This document shows positions 28,949 to 38,381 of a stretch of 64,000 bases of DNA, in pieces (the first letter of the stretch is position 1; the number at the start of each line of letters is the position of its first letter). A model generated the notes under the pieces. That model had not been told where the DNA came from, ran no database searches, and worked only from the letters and a program-made list of their open reading frames with translations. The DNA lies in NCBI GenBank assembly GCA_963797765.1, contig CAWCQU010000003.1, positions 1,426,001 through 1,490,000 on the forward strand, given 5' to 3'. The position numbers and the translations under genes were made by a program. Origin of the DNA: JBGPTK01 sp963797765. GTDB taxonomy: Bacteria; Acidobacteriota; Terriglobia; Acidiferrales; UBA7541.

Positions 28949-29794
28949 TTAGAATTTCTGGTAGGCGATTCCGTATTCTTTGCGCTTCGAATTTGGAACT
29001 TCCCGGTGCCACACCACTTTTGCGGAGACAAAAATATTTGCCGCGCCATCGGTGTAGGGCACGGCTACTTCCAGCGTCGAATCCTTGATATAAGTGTTTT
29101 GGCTCGAGAAACAGAAACCCCCGCGGGAAATATTCACGATCTGCGTCACTTCGTGTTCTCCAAATCCGGAATGGCGGATGCAAGCCATCACTCGCATCGA
29201 CGTGCGCACGTGTTTGCGATCGTTGCGGCTGCGCTTCAAGACCAGCGGGATTTCCGCTGCCAACTGCTCGGGGTGGATCCTCGGCGGCAAATCGTCTGAA
29301 AGATTGGGCTGTTTTGCCATCTTCCAAACGGTCCAACTTTCGCACTGCCTGCACGGGCGCGACAAACTCTGGCTGGCCTGGAACACTTCGGTTTGGTGCT
29401 CGTCCGCGTGAACCACTTCACGGCTTTTGCATCTCTCGCATTCCAGTAACAGCCGCGCGACGGCCATATCCTCGTCCGTGAGCGGTGGGAATTCGATGCT
29501 CCACGGATTTGCGTTGCGGTCCACAAAGGCCACGCCATAGACGTACCCGTCGGATTGCTGCCCGATCTGCCCAACCACTTGCGCGATTGCCTCTTTGCCG
29601 CTTTCGGTGCTGCGGATTTTGATCTGTTGCACGGGGCTCAACTTTTTGCGCAAGATGATCGCGGCGCCGTAACGGCTTACGGAAAGGGTGCGCCCGGTTT
29701 CCTTGAACTCCCGGTCGGAAGTCTCAAACGAGGATAGGGTGATGGGAACTGAGAGCGAGACGCGGTCGCTTCGCCGTCTATTGTTTGTTTCCAC
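28949..29794 (-). CDS. double PilZ-domain protein with a four-cysteine knuckle
   Basis: A 281-residue cytoplasmic protein, probably a cyclic-di-GMP effector. It begins with one PilZ-like domain (NRRRSDRVSLSVPITL, about residues 4-110; RRRSDR resembles the RxxxR motif). A zinc-knuckle-like CERCKSREV...CRQCESW follows (about 118-153). A second PilZ domain (RNDRKHVRTSMRVMACIR..., NISRGGFCF) runs to the C-terminus; its NISRGG stands for the usual D/NxSxxG. Whether both domains bind ligand is uncertain. The gene is divergent from the PilB-like ATPase. Confidence 0.8.
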   Translation of the reverse strand: METNNRRRSDRVSLSVPITLSSFETSDREFKETGRTLSVSRYGAAIILRKKLSPVQQIKIRSTESGKEAIAQVVGQIGQQSDGYVYGVAFVDRNANPWSIEFPPLTDEDMAVARLLLECERCKSREVVHADEHQTEVFQASQSLSRPCRQCESWTVWKMAKQPNLSDDLPPRIHPEQLAAEIPLVLKRSRNDRKHVRTSMRVMACIRHSGFGEHEVTQIVNISRGGFCFSSQNTYIKDSTLEVAVPYTDGAANIFVSAKVVWHREVPNSKRKEYGIAYQKF

Positions 29795-30028
29795 GTGTCA
29801 CCAGCCGTTCTTGAGCAGTTTGCAAGATTACGCTTCGAGCTTCGATGGTTCTTGATTGTTGATTCTTCACGCTTCCCGCGGTTTCTACAGGAGCAAGCTA
29901 CCACAACTCGCCTCGCCCGATTCGCCGAATCCGTCCTAAATTAGGATTGGTATATAACTGATTCGTACGAAAGGGCCTTGTTCCCTTTGACACATGGGCC
30001 TTTCTCGCACAAGCTAAAATTACAAGTT

Positions 30029-31906
30029 ATGGCTAAAAAGAAGCTTGGGGAAGTTCTCCGCGAACGCGGACAAATTTCGGCTGAAGATCTCTCGAAGGCC
30101 CTTGACGAGCAGCATCGCAAAGTCAGCCTGCTCGGAGAAGTTTTGCTGCAGCGCGGCATCGTTGGCAAAGACAACTTGGTTGCGGCGCTCGAGGAGACCA
30201 CTCGCGTTCCGTATGTGGACGCGAATTCCGCCCAGATCGAAGCGGATATCCTGAAGCTGATCCCACGCGCAGTTGCTGTGCGCCTGTGTGTTCTTCCGAT
30301 TGCGTTGGACCGTCACAAATTGATTACCGTGATGGCCGAGCCACAGAATCTGCATACCACGGATGAGCTCAAGTTTATCGCCGGTAAAGCGATCGCTCCC
30401 AGGCTCGGTTTTCGCAGCGAAATCTTGACTGCCATTCAAAAGCACTACGGCGGCACCGTGGATATCCCCGAACTGGCCGGACCGGCCAAGGCTTCCGCGC
30501 CCGATCGTGGGGAGAAAGTGAAAGTCGAGTTTATTCCCGCGGGCAATCGCCAAAGCAGCCGGGATGCCATCAAGGAATTTCAGGAAGAGTTGCAAAGCGA
30601 GCCTTCGCCGGCCGTGCGCCTGGTTTCGGAAGCGATCGCCGCCGCCGTCGCGCGAGACGCCAGCGACATCCACATTGAGCCGCAAGCCAACGGCCTGATT
30701 GTGCGCATGCGCTTGGATGGCGTGTTGCGCGAAATCATGAACATCCCCGGCGACCTGCAGACCTCGGTGATCTCGCGCGTCAAGATTCTGGCCGATATGG
30801 ACATTGCCGAACGGCGCAAGCCGCAAGACGGCCGCATCGTCGTTAAAGTGGGAGCCAAGCAGCTTGATTTGCGCATTTCCACCCTGCCCACGCACCTCGG
30901 CGAAAAGGTCGTCATCCGCCTGCTCGATCCCAGTGCCCCGCGTCTGCGCTTCTCCGATTTGGGGATGTTGCCGCGGCAGTGCGAAATTCTTTCGAATGTG
31001 CTCGAAAAGCCCCAAGGCATGCTGTTGGTCACCGGCCCAACGGGCTCCGGAAAAACGACCACGCTGTACGCGGGCCTCCATCAGCTTCGTTCGCCCAGCG
31101 TCAATATCGTCACCGTCGAAGATCCCGTCGAATACATGCTGGAGAGCACGAACCAGGTTCAGGTGAACACCAAGGCTGGGCTCACGTTTGCCAAGTGCCT
31201 GCGCTCGATTCTTGCGGCAGGACCCAATATCATCATGGTGGGTGAAATTCGTGACGGTGAAACCGCGGAAATCGCTTTGAAGGCCGCGCAGACCGGGCAC
31301 CTGGTGCTGACCACTGTCCATACCAATGACAGCATCGCCGCGATCACCCGTTTACTCGATTTGCAGATTGCTTCGTTCCTGATCGCTTCTTCCGTCACCG
31401 CGATCATGTCGCAGCGTCTGGTGCGCAAGCTGTGTTCCTGCTGCGAACAAGTGGCGCCGACTCCCGAATATGTGGCGCAATTGCTGGCCCACGGGATTGA
31501 AGATCCTGGCGCGACCATGTATGCGCCGGTGGGCTGCCCCGCGTGCGAAAACACCGGTTACCACGGCCGCGTGGGAGTCTTCGAAATATTGGTTTTCGAC
31601 GAACAAATTCGCGCCTCCATTCGCAACGGTTGCCGTCCCGACGAGCTTCGTACCTTGACGCGCGCCAACGGTATGAGAACCATCCAGGAAGATGCGCTGG
31701 ATAAAGCGCGCGCCGGCCTTACCACTTTGGCCGAGTTGCTGCGCGTGGTTCCCTTCGAACAATCGATTATTGTGCGTTGCCACGATTGCACGCGCGAGCT
31801 TGCGCAATCTTTTCTATTCTGTCCCTATTGCGGTGCGAAACGACGAGTCAGTACGGTTGACGCTGCGCCACTCGTCCCCGTTGGCGGAGGAGGCGAATCC
31901 GTATGA
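30029..31906 (+). CDS. type II secretion/type IV pilus assembly ATPase (PilB/GspE family)
   Basis: Drives pilus extension or secretion. The ATG at 30029 starts MAKKKLGEVLRERGQIS, the T2SSE N-domain opening; the frame is open from 29978 but the earlier part is not conserved-looking. There follow the N-domain (to about residue 150), the Walker A GPTGSGKTTTLYAGLHQL, Asp box VEDPVEY, Walker B IIMVGEIRDGETAEIA, His box TTVHTNDS, and the zinc-binding CSCCEQ...GCPACENTGYHGR. An extra C-terminal zinc ribbon (CHDCTRE...CPYCGAKRR) is unusual. It overlaps the next PilZ gene by four bases. Confidence 0.88.
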   Translation: MAKKKLGEVLRERGQISAEDLSKALDEQHRKVSLLGEVLLQRGIVGKDNLVAALEETTRVPYVDANSAQIEADILKLIPRAVAVRLCVLPIALDRHKLITVMAEPQNLHTTDELKFIAGKAIAPRLGFRSEILTAIQKHYGGTVDIPELAGPAKASAPDRGEKVKVEFIPAGNRQSSRDAIKEFQEELQSEPSPAVRLVSEAIAAAVARDASDIHIEPQANGLIVRMRLDGVLREIMNIPGDLQTSVISRVKILADMDIAERRKPQDGRIVVKVGAKQLDLRISTLPTHLGEKVVIRLLDPSAPRLRFSDLGMLPRQCEILSNVLEKPQGMLLVTGPTGSGKTTTLYAGLHQLRSPSVNIVTVEDPVEYMLESTNQVQVNTKAGLTFAKCLRSILAAGPNIIMVGEIRDGETAEIALKAAQTGHLVLTTVHTNDSIAAITRLLDLQIASFLIASSVTAIMSQRLVRKLCSCCEQVAPTPEYVAQLLAHGIEDPGATMYAPVGCPACENTGYHGRVGVFEILVFDEQIRASIRNGCRPDELRTLTRANGMRTIQEDALDKARAGLTTLAELLRVVPFEQSIIVRCHDCTRELAQSFLFCPYCGAKRRVSTVDAAPLVPVGGGGESV

Positions 31907-32301
31907 GTACGTCGTCGGATACACGAACCGAGGTTTGGGCGCGGCAGGATAAGCGCTACTTCGCGCATTTCCGCGAATTGTGCATCAGCTATGAAGGCTT
32001 CACCGAGGAAATCACGCTTCGTCCGCCTGATCTCAGTTCGCGGGGAATGTTCGTGCAGACCGCTCGCCATTTTTCGGAAGGAGCGGTCCTGAAGGTTCGT
32101 TTCCGGCTGGCTCGTTCCGGATATGAAGTGAACGCCCGCGCCGAAGTGCGCTATTGCCTGCGCGGCGTTGGCATCGGCGTCGAGTTTATCGAAATCCCGC
32201 CCATGGACCGCCAAGCCATCGAAAATGAATTGCAGGACACAGACGGGCCCAGAAACGCGAGTCCCGATCCTGATCCCTTCCCACCTGCATCGAAGAAGTA
32301 G
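31903..32301 (+). CDS. single PilZ-domain protein coupled to PilB
   Basis: A 132-residue protein whose core reads as PilZ: YFAHFRELCISYEGF near the N-terminus, the DLSSRGMFVQT version of the D/NxSxxG loop at about residues 43-53, and a C-terminal VGIGVEFIEI strand. The proline-rich tail is likely disordered. The ATG overlaps the pilB stop, implying a stoichiometric partner, so cyclic-di-GMP control of the ATPase is a sensible inference. The N-terminal arginine motif is less clear than in canonical PilZ. Confidence 0.8.
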   Translation: MSTSSDTRTEVWARQDKRYFAHFRELCISYEGFTEEITLRPPDLSSRGMFVQTARHFSEGAVLKVRFRLARSGYEVNARAEVRYCLRGVGIGVEFIEIPPMDRQAIENELQDTDGPRNASPDPDPFPPASKK

Positions 32302-32343
32302 CTTCCGACTCTGGTTAGTTCCCATGTAGGGGCCGGCTTCGCA

Positions 32344-32406
32344 GTAGCACAGCCACTCTTGGCTGTGGACGCATTAAATGCACACAGGCAAGAGTGCCTG
32401 TGCTAC
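32344..32406 (+). repeat. inverted pair of palindromic repeats (REPIN-like)
   Basis: GTAGCACAGCCACTCTTGGC (continuing TGTGG) and, 14 bases on, the oppositely oriented CACAGGCAAGAGTGCCTGTG (continuing CTAC). Each is itself a hairpin. The same family occurs at 49442, 49997-50083 and 51317-51391. Confidence 0.75.
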
Positions 32407-32505
32407 CAGACCACTGCCGTAGACCCCTCGCGACGAATCCGGCGCAGCCGTGAAACATTTTCGCATCCTTTCACACTTGCACTACTATCACCCTGTCGAT
32501 TCCCG

Positions 32506-33878
32506 ATGAACGATTCACAAAACAAATCGCGAAGCGCGCGCGCAACCGGCGTCCGCTGGCGGGTGATGGGCTTGGTCACGCTGGTCACCGTGCTCACCTA
32601 TATCGATCGCCTGAACCTGAGCATCGCGGGCAAATCGATTCAAGATGAATTCGCGATTTCCACGCAAACCATGGGCTGGATTTTCAGCGCGTTTCTCCTG
32701 GGCTACGCCCTGCTGCAAATCCCTGGAGGCTGGGCCGGCGATCGCTTCGGGCCTCGCAACGTCTTGACGGCCGCGATTCTGGGTTGGTCCGTGTTCACGG
32801 CGGCCACCGCACTTGCTCCCACTCTTCCGCTGGCCCGCTGGTTCGGCGTGGTTGGATCATTTCTCGTCATGCGCTTCCTGGTAGGCGTCGGCGAAGCGGC
32901 CAGTTCGCCCAACAACAATAAAATCGTCAGCGCATGGATCGGCTCGCCGCATCGCGGCTTGGGCAGCAGCTTCACAATTATCGGAGTGGGAATCGGCGGG
33001 GCGGTCACTCCGCCGCTGATTGCAGCGATCATGCAGAAATGGGGCTGGCGTTCCAGTTTCTACATCGCTGGCGCCGTGGGGATCGTCGTCGCGATTCTTT
33101 GGCAATGGTACGTCACCGATATTCCCGAGCAGCATCGCTCCGTAAACGCCGAGGAACTTAGCCATCATTCGCGGAGGCGACGCTCGAAGGTCGGATGATT
33201 CATCGAAAACGAAAGCCCATCCTCCCTGGGGCAAAATTCTGAAGAGCCGTTCGATTTGGGCTTTGCTTGCGGGATATTTTTGTCAGGGATTTCCGATTTA
33301 TTTTTATCACACCTGGTTTTTCATTTATCTGGTGCGTGTTCGCCACCTCAGCATCACGCAAAGTGGATTTCTGGGGCTCCACTCCCTACCTGGCGATGGC
33401 CGCGCTCATTCCCCTCGGCGGAATTTATTCCGACGCGGCCACTCGAAAACTGGGCAAACGTCTTGGCAGAAATGTAGCCGTATGGACCGGCATGGGATTA
33501 TCGGCGCTGTTGCTCTTGATCGGCAGCAACACCGTAAATTCCAGCGCCGCGATCGTTCTGCTCGCGCTCGGCGCCGGTTTCAACTTATTTGCGGCGGTGA
33601 CATTCTGGGCCACCTGCATAGACTTAAGCGAGGAATTTACGGCTTCGGTTTCCGGGTTGATGAATACATTCGGCAATCTGGGCGGTTGGCTTTCGCCGAT
33701 CGTCACCGCTTTTATCGCCACGCATTACGGTTGGAATCGCGCATTGCTCTGCGCCGCCGCTGTCACCGTTGCCTCCGGCGCAATTTTTTCATTCGTGGAC
33801 GCCAGCCGCAGCCTCGATCGCGTTGCATCCGCCGGTTCGGCCGTCGCCAAAATCCAAGAAATGGATTTATCCGGCTGA
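32506..33878 (+). pseudogene. MFS transporter, anion:cation symporter family, two frame changes
   Basis: Three frames joined by two +1 changes (near 33160 and 33371) rebuild a 12-helix permease. The first part has VTVLTYIDRLNLSIAGKSIQDEF, GGWAGDRFGPRN and the RFLVGVGEAASSPNNNKIVSAW signature of the ACS family (hexuronate, galactonate or aromatic-acid transport). The middle part, read in another frame, gives WALLAGYFCQGFPIYFYHTWFF, and the last part gives FWGSTPYLAMAALIPLGGIYSD. No stop codons interrupt apart from those caused by the shifts. It converges on the benzoate-CoA-ligase-like gene with a two-base gap, which hints at an aromatic acid substrate. Confidence 0.75.
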
Positions 33879-33880
33879 AT

Positions 33881-35461
33881 CTACGGCTGAAATTCGCGCA
33901 GCCGGAAGCGCTGAATTTTTCCCGTGGCGGTTTTTGGCAGCTGGTTCATGAAATGGATTTCTTGCGGACATTTGTGGTGCGCCAGCCGCCCGCGCAACCA
34001 ATTTTTAATTTCCTGAGCCAACTCCGCGCTTGGCGTTGCATTCTCGCGCAGCACCACATGCGCCGCCGCATGAACAAGTCCCACTGGGTCCGCGCGTCCG
34101 ACTACGGCAACTTCAGCTACCGAAGGATGCGCCAGCAGCGCGTTTTCCACTTCGCCGGGGGAAACCCACAGCCCGGATATTTTCATCATGTCGTCGGCCC
34201 GGCCGTAATAGTGGTAGTAACCATCGGGATCGCGGAAAAACTTGTCGCCGGTTACCACCCATTCCCCGATCTTCGTTCGCGCGGTCAATTCCGGTTTTTT
34301 CCAGTATTCCGCGAAGGCGCTCTCGCCTTTCACCCACAGGTTGCCGATGTCGCCCGTCGCAACCGGCTTTCCCGCTTCATCCACAATTTTCACTTCGTAA
34401 TCCGGCGTTTCGACGCCGCAGGATCCCGCGTGGGCATCTCCCGAGCGGCTCGAAATAAAAATATGCAGCATTTCCGTCGATCCAATTCCATCCAGAATTT
34501 CAATGCCGAATTTATTGCGGAAGCGTTCGAAAATTTCCGCGGGCAGCGATTCGCCCGCCGACGCCGCCAGCCGCACCGAAGAAAAATCGCATTGCAATCC
34601 CGCATCCGCTTCCCGCAGCAGCGCCGCATAAAATGTTGGCACCGAAAAGAAGACAGTGGGCCGGTGCCGTGCAATCAACTCCGCCACTCGATCCGGCTTC
34701 GGCTTTTCCTGCATCAGCAGAGTGCTGGCGCCAACCGATAACGGAAAATACATTCCGTTGCCCAGCCCATACGCAAAGAAAAGTTTCGATACCGAAAACG
34801 TAATATCGTCGGCCCGCAAACCCAACACGCCTTGCGCGTAATTGCGGCTGCAGACCAGCATATCGCGGTGCCGGTGAACCGCACCCTTGGGAGTTCCGCC
34901 GCTGCCGGAGGTGTACAAGAAAAACGCCGGATCATCCGCACCGGTATCAACAGCCGGCAAATCATCCTGCGCATCAGCCAGCCATTCTTCCCAAGTGATC
35001 GACCAGCAATGAAGTTGTGTCCCAAGCGCGTCCCGCTCGCCCGCCGCCGCGCCAACCACAATCACGCTAGCCAATGTGGCGTGCGTTTCCGTCCGCGCAA
35101 ATTCAGCGAGCGCAGCAGCATGCACCACGGCAAATCGCGCACCGCAATCCAGCAAATAATGTTCGTAATCCGCGGCTTTCGCGTGGGGATTTACGGGAAC
35201 GGCAATCGCGCCGATCTTGGCAGCACCAAAAAATGCAGAAATGAATTCGCAGGAATCCGGCAGGACAATCAAGACGCGGTCGCCGCGCATGCAACCGCCG
35301 GCGAGCAGCGAATTCCCCACTCGATTCGCCTTCGCTTCCAATTCAGCATAAGAAACAGGCGCAGGTTCGCCGATAACGGCGAACCTGGTTGGGCACTTGC
35401 GCGCGGGGCGGGACAAAAACTCTTCGGCAATATTCAAGCGGCGCGGAATGTCGGAAGCCAT
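33881..35461 (-). CDS. benzoate-CoA ligase-like acid:CoA ligase
   Basis: The 526-residue adenylate-forming enzyme has the motif YTSGSGGTPKGAVHRHRDM (about residues 183-201) rather than the common SGTTG. With SKLFFAYGLGNGMYFPLSVGAS this is typical of the benzoate/aryl-CoA ligase branch. Later motifs are DGIGSTEMLHIF, GEWVVTGDKFFRDPDGYYHYYGRADDMMKISG and the C-terminal LPKTATGKIQRFRLRE with the catalytic lysine. It would activate an aromatic or related acid for degradation. Substrate is not certain, and no ring-cleavage genes are in view. Confidence 0.85.
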   Translation of the reverse strand: MASDIPRRLNIAEEFLSRPARKCPTRFAVIGEPAPVSYAELEAKANRVGNSLLAGGCMRGDRVLIVLPDSCEFISAFFGAAKIGAIAVPVNPHAKAADYEHYLLDCGARFAVVHAAALAEFARTETHATLASVIVVGAAAGERDALGTQLHCWSITWEEWLADAQDDLPAVDTGADDPAFFLYTSGSGGTPKGAVHRHRDMLVCSRNYAQGVLGLRADDITFSVSKLFFAYGLGNGMYFPLSVGASTLLMQEKPKPDRVAELIARHRPTVFFSVPTFYAALLREADAGLQCDFSSVRLAASAGESLPAEIFERFRNKFGIEILDGIGSTEMLHIFISSRSGDAHAGSCGVETPDYEVKIVDEAGKPVATGDIGNLWVKGESAFAEYWKKPELTARTKIGEWVVTGDKFFRDPDGYYHYYGRADDMMKISGLWVSPGEVENALLAHPSVAEVAVVGRADPVGLVHAAAHVVLRENATPSAELAQEIKNWLRGRLAHHKCPQEIHFMNQLPKTATGKIQRFRLREFQP

Positions 35462-35471
35462 CCCGCGGATT

Positions 35472-36032
35472 CTACTGCGTTGGCACCTTTTCTCCCAAGC
35501 GCCGCATGCGCTCCTGCAGCTTGCGCCGCAGGGTTTCCGGAGCGTTCGGATTGAACGCCACCAGATACCACAGCGGCTGAGTACGGTCGCGGCTCAAACG
35601 GCGCAACGTATCCGCGTCCGCATTGGGATGCCGCGCGATGTTCTCGCGAATCGCGGCATAGGGATGGTGCGAAAGCTTTGCGAGCGTCTTCGAAGAGACT
35701 TTGGGATGCTCGCTGATCAACCGCAGCATATAAAAATCTTCCTTGGGCGCCTGCTTCGAAAGTTGATCCAGAACTTCGGGCTTCACTTCCGCGCTCAGCA
35801 CGGTGCCCACCTTTTCGTCCCAGCCGGTGTTGATCCGGTTTAATTCCTGCGTGCGGGCGTGAATCAATTGTTCGATCACGCGCCGTTCCTGCTCCAGGCG
35901 CGCGTGTGGCAGCGAACTTCGCTCCACCGAATCCAGCACCCTCAACAGGTGTTGCCGTTCACCGAAAACAATTTGACTGGTCCGCACCGCTCTGCCCTTC
36001 ATCGTCGTGCGAACTAAATCGCTGCGCCTCAT
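35472..36032 (-). CDS. hypothetical protein with short helical (leucine-rich-variant-like) repeats
   Basis: 186 residues, highly charged. The N-terminal half looks like a coiled coil (RVLDSVERSSLPHARLEQERRVIEQLI). The C-terminal half carries about three 24-residue repeats of the form HPxxxxxTLxxLSxHPxxxIRxxIARHP, resembling leucine-rich-repeat-variant or HEAT-like helices. No catalytic residues are recognised. It ends 11 bases before the ligase gene starts, on the same strand, and a further small gene precedes it by 13 bases, so the three may form an operon. Confidence 0.6.
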   Translation of the reverse strand: MRRSDLVRTTMKGRAVRTSQIVFGERQHLLRVLDSVERSSLPHARLEQERRVIEQLIHARTQELNRINTGWDEKVGTVLSAEVKPEVLDQLSKQAPKEDFYMLRLISEHPKVSSKTLAKLSHHPYAAIRENIARHPNADADTLRRLSRDRTQPLWYLVAFNPNAPETLRRKLQERMRRLGEKVPTQ

Positions 36033-36045
36033 CGAATCCTCACGG

Positions 36046-36381
36046 TCAGAACTTCAAGGTCGAAATCATTTCCTCGAGTTCCGCATCTCCAAGATACAAA
36101 TGTCCCGCCACCAGCGTGCCGCCGGCCAAAATTCCACGCTTCAGCCACAACCCGGCTACATCAATTTTTTCTTCGCGGGACAGGTAACGGTGCGAACGTT
36201 GCCAGCGTTCGAGAGCCTTGCCGGATACTCCGACTACGACCGATTGGCCATCGACTTCAAAAAAGTACAGCTCCGGTTCATCCCCCACGGCCAGTCGTCC
36301 TGCCTTTTTGAAGGCGACCGATCTAGCCTGTCCCCTGCCGTCTGTGACCCCAAAATTCTCGTACAACGATTCGTATGCCAT
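36046..36381 (-). CDS. hypothetical protein
   Basis: 111 residues, MAYESLYENFGVTDGRGQARSV..., ending EEMISTLKF. The middle has a short beta-rich part (ELYFFEVDGQSVVVGVSGKALE), then REEKIDVAGLWLKRGILAGGTLVAGHLYLGDAELEEM. It lacks signal or transmembrane segments. No family recognised. It is the first gene of the run leading to 35472 and the ligase. Confidence 0.55.
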   Translation of the reverse strand: MAYESLYENFGVTDGRGQARSVAFKKAGRLAVGDEPELYFFEVDGQSVVVGVSGKALERWQRSHRYLSREEKIDVAGLWLKRGILAGGTLVAGHLYLGDAELEEMISTLKF

Positions 36382-36548
36382 CGCGGATTATCTATTCGCC
36401 ATGATTGAGAGTAAAGCAAGCACAACGCGGAAGTTCCTGCGCTGCAACAGATAGTCCTAGAACTAGGCCTGTTTGCAGTTTGCCCCGGAAGCGGCTATTT
36501 TGATTTCCGCAGCCACGCGAGACTCGCGACGGTCCGGAGGGAAATCCG

Positions 36549-36821
36549 ATGTCGGTCTTTGAAGAACACAAAGATGAGTTGGAGCATTTCGAAACCATGA
36601 TGGGACCGCATCGCGGACGCCTAGCCGTAACGCTAGACCTGCTCACCAACGCCCTGGTCCTGGTCGGCCAGCATGGAGTTTATTGCCACTCCGCCCGCGA
36701 CCCCGAAAAGCCAGTGATGGACATTCAGATGATTACCAGCGAAATTCGCGACGCAAAATCGCTGATTCAAAGCGTGATGGAGCAACTGCGAGCGGAACGC
36801 GAGCAAGGCTCTTCGTGTTAG
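36549..36821 (+). CDS. small hypothetical protein
   Basis: 90 residues, largely helical (MSVFEEHKDELEHFETMM..., IRDAKSLIQSVMEQLRAERE). GGAGG lies about eight bases before the ATG, supporting translation. No domain is recognised. It is followed by a dispersed repeat and the M23 peptidase gene. Confidence 0.6.
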   Translation: MSVFEEHKDELEHFETMMGPHRGRLAVTLDLLTNALVLVGQHGVYCHSARDPEKPVMDIQMITSEIRDAKSLIQSVMEQLRAEREQGSSC

Positions 36822-36834
36822 GAGGCTCCCCGAG

Positions 36835-36892
36835 AGCGCCATTCTGCTGAACGGCGTTTCGTTGATCGCCAATCAGGAGATTGGCGTTCCCA
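36835..36892 (+). repeat. two-hairpin dispersed repeat (CGCCAATC family)
   Basis: AGCGCCATTCTGCTGAACGG continuing CGTTT forms one hairpin and CGCCAATCAGGAGATTGGCG another. The full two-hairpin unit recurs at 63841-63902, and its second half lies inside the FG-GAP gene at 20071. Confidence 0.75.
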
Positions 36893-37047
36893 GCGTTGCC
36901 CGCTTGCCTCAATTCCTCGTTGATCTGCTTCGCTCTAGTCTTACTCCGCGCTGGCAGGGTAGACTCTGCTCTGATAGCATGTCACCCGCTTTGCAACGAA
37001 TTGCATTCGATTCCGAAGAGAACATCTCATCAGGATACTCGCCGACA

Positions 37048-38352
37048 ATGATTAAGACCCCTGGCGGCCAATTGGTCCCCGCAGATTCGGCTCTCTCGAA
37101 ACAGATCGTACGCTGGATTTTCGTATTGATTATTTTGGCGCTATCCCCTGCAAGCGGAATTTCGAAGGACCAGTTCACTCCCGTGGTTATCTCGCCGCTG
37201 ATGCCCAGCACGATGGCATTTCCTGGCACGGATGGCAGGCAGCATGTTGTGTACGAATTAGTGCTCACGAATGCTAACGCCACCCTCGCCACCCTGCAGA
37301 AACTCGAAGTGCTTGACGCACTCGATCCGGCCAAAGTACTCGCCACGTACGAAGGCAAGGACTTGTTGCCGCAACTGCGGACGACTGGCAATACTGCCGC
37401 GGAAACCGCCGAAATTGAATTCAACGGCACCCGACTATTTTTAATTGACCTGGAATTGGACTCGAAGGCCATACCGCCGCGCCGCTTGCTGCATCGCGTT
37501 CAATTGCTCGGTGGATCTTCGCCATCCCACAAGCCGGCCACGCCCGAACCGCTCAGCTACACGGCTGCGCCTATCGATCTTCGATCGGGGCTTCCCGTGA
37601 TCGGGCCGCCGTTAGTGGGAAATGGATGGATCGCCGCCAATGGATGCTGTGGAGTCACGGGGGTCCACCGCTCAAGCAGCCTGCCCGTCAACGGCCGGAT
37701 TTACTTCGCCCAACGTTTTGCGATTGACTGGATGCGCCTCGACCCGAGCGGACGCCTAGTGCACGATGATTCCTCCGACGTCCGCAACTATACTTGCTAC
37801 GGCGCCGATGTGCTGGCAGTGGCTGACGGCAAGGTAGTTGGCATGTTGAATACGCTCGACGACCAGAAACCGGGAACCTTGCCTGACCCCAAAACGATCA
37901 ACGTCGAAAACGTGGACGGAAATCACGTGGTACTCGATCTGGGGCATGGCGTGTTTGCGTTCTATGCGCACTTGCAAAAAAATTCGGTCCAGGTCGCCGT
38001 GGGTGATCGAGTGAAGCGAGGCCAGGTTCTGGGAAAGCTGGGGAATACGGGCAATACTTCAGCGCCACATTTGCATTTTCATCTGATGGATGGCCCCTCT
38101 GTGCTGGGATCGCAAGGCCTGCCGTACGAAATCGATTCCTTCGTTCTGACCGGGCAAATCCCCATTACGAAATTTGATGCCGCCCCGGGAGTCGAAGGCG
38201 ATTGGAGCGAGGGCCTTTTTCCCACGCCCAGCCCGCGCAAGAATCAATATCCGATGGACTTGGCCGTGGTTGATTTCGCCGCCCACAAAGCACCCGCCGC
38301 CCAAGCGGCCGCCAGAAAAACGCCAAGCGCCGCAGCGGCGAAGAAACCGTAG
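37048..38352 (+). CDS. secreted M23-family (lysostaphin-like) metallopeptidase
   Basis: Probably acts on cell-wall peptides or shapes the envelope. The N-terminal segment KQIVRWIFVLIILALSPASGIS is a signal peptide or anchor. The middle 150 residues form a beta domain. The C-terminal part is the M23 fold: RFAIDW, GADVLAVADGKVVG, GNHVVLDLGHGVFAFYAHL, VGDRVKRGQVLGKLGNTGNTSAPHLHFHL, with the HxH metal motif near residue 344. The tail is Ala/Lys-rich. The frame is open back to 36862, across the dispersed repeat; I chose the ATG at 37048, though 36979 is possible. Confidence 0.8.
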   Translation: MIKTPGGQLVPADSALSKQIVRWIFVLIILALSPASGISKDQFTPVVISPLMPSTMAFPGTDGRQHVVYELVLTNANATLATLQKLEVLDALDPAKVLATYEGKDLLPQLRTTGNTAAETAEIEFNGTRLFLIDLELDSKAIPPRRLLHRVQLLGGSSPSHKPATPEPLSYTAAPIDLRSGLPVIGPPLVGNGWIAANGCCGVTGVHRSSSLPVNGRIYFAQRFAIDWMRLDPSGRLVHDDSSDVRNYTCYGADVLAVADGKVVGMLNTLDDQKPGTLPDPKTINVENVDGNHVVLDLGHGVFAFYAHLQKNSVQVAVGDRVKRGQVLGKLGNTGNTSAPHLHFHLMDGPSVLGSQGLPYEIDSFVLTGQIPITKFDAAPGVEGDWSEGLFPTPSPRKNQYPMDLAVVDFAAHKAPAAQAAARKTPSAAAAKKP

Positions 38353-38381
38353 CCGGCCCTCAGCATCAAGACGATGCAAAT

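Noticed and set aside
28767..29354. N-terminal extension of the GlsB-like gene
   Set aside because: It reads another frame of the PilZ gene; AGGAGG before 28766 fixes the start.
29941..30010. Possible terminator or hairpin near AAAGGGCC...GGGCCTTT upstream of pilB
   Set aside because: The arms do not pair perfectly, the loop is long and no T-run follows.
36862..37047. Longer start for the M23 peptidase
   Set aside because: It would translate the dispersed repeat at 36864-36892; a start after it is more natural, though 36979 cannot be excluded.
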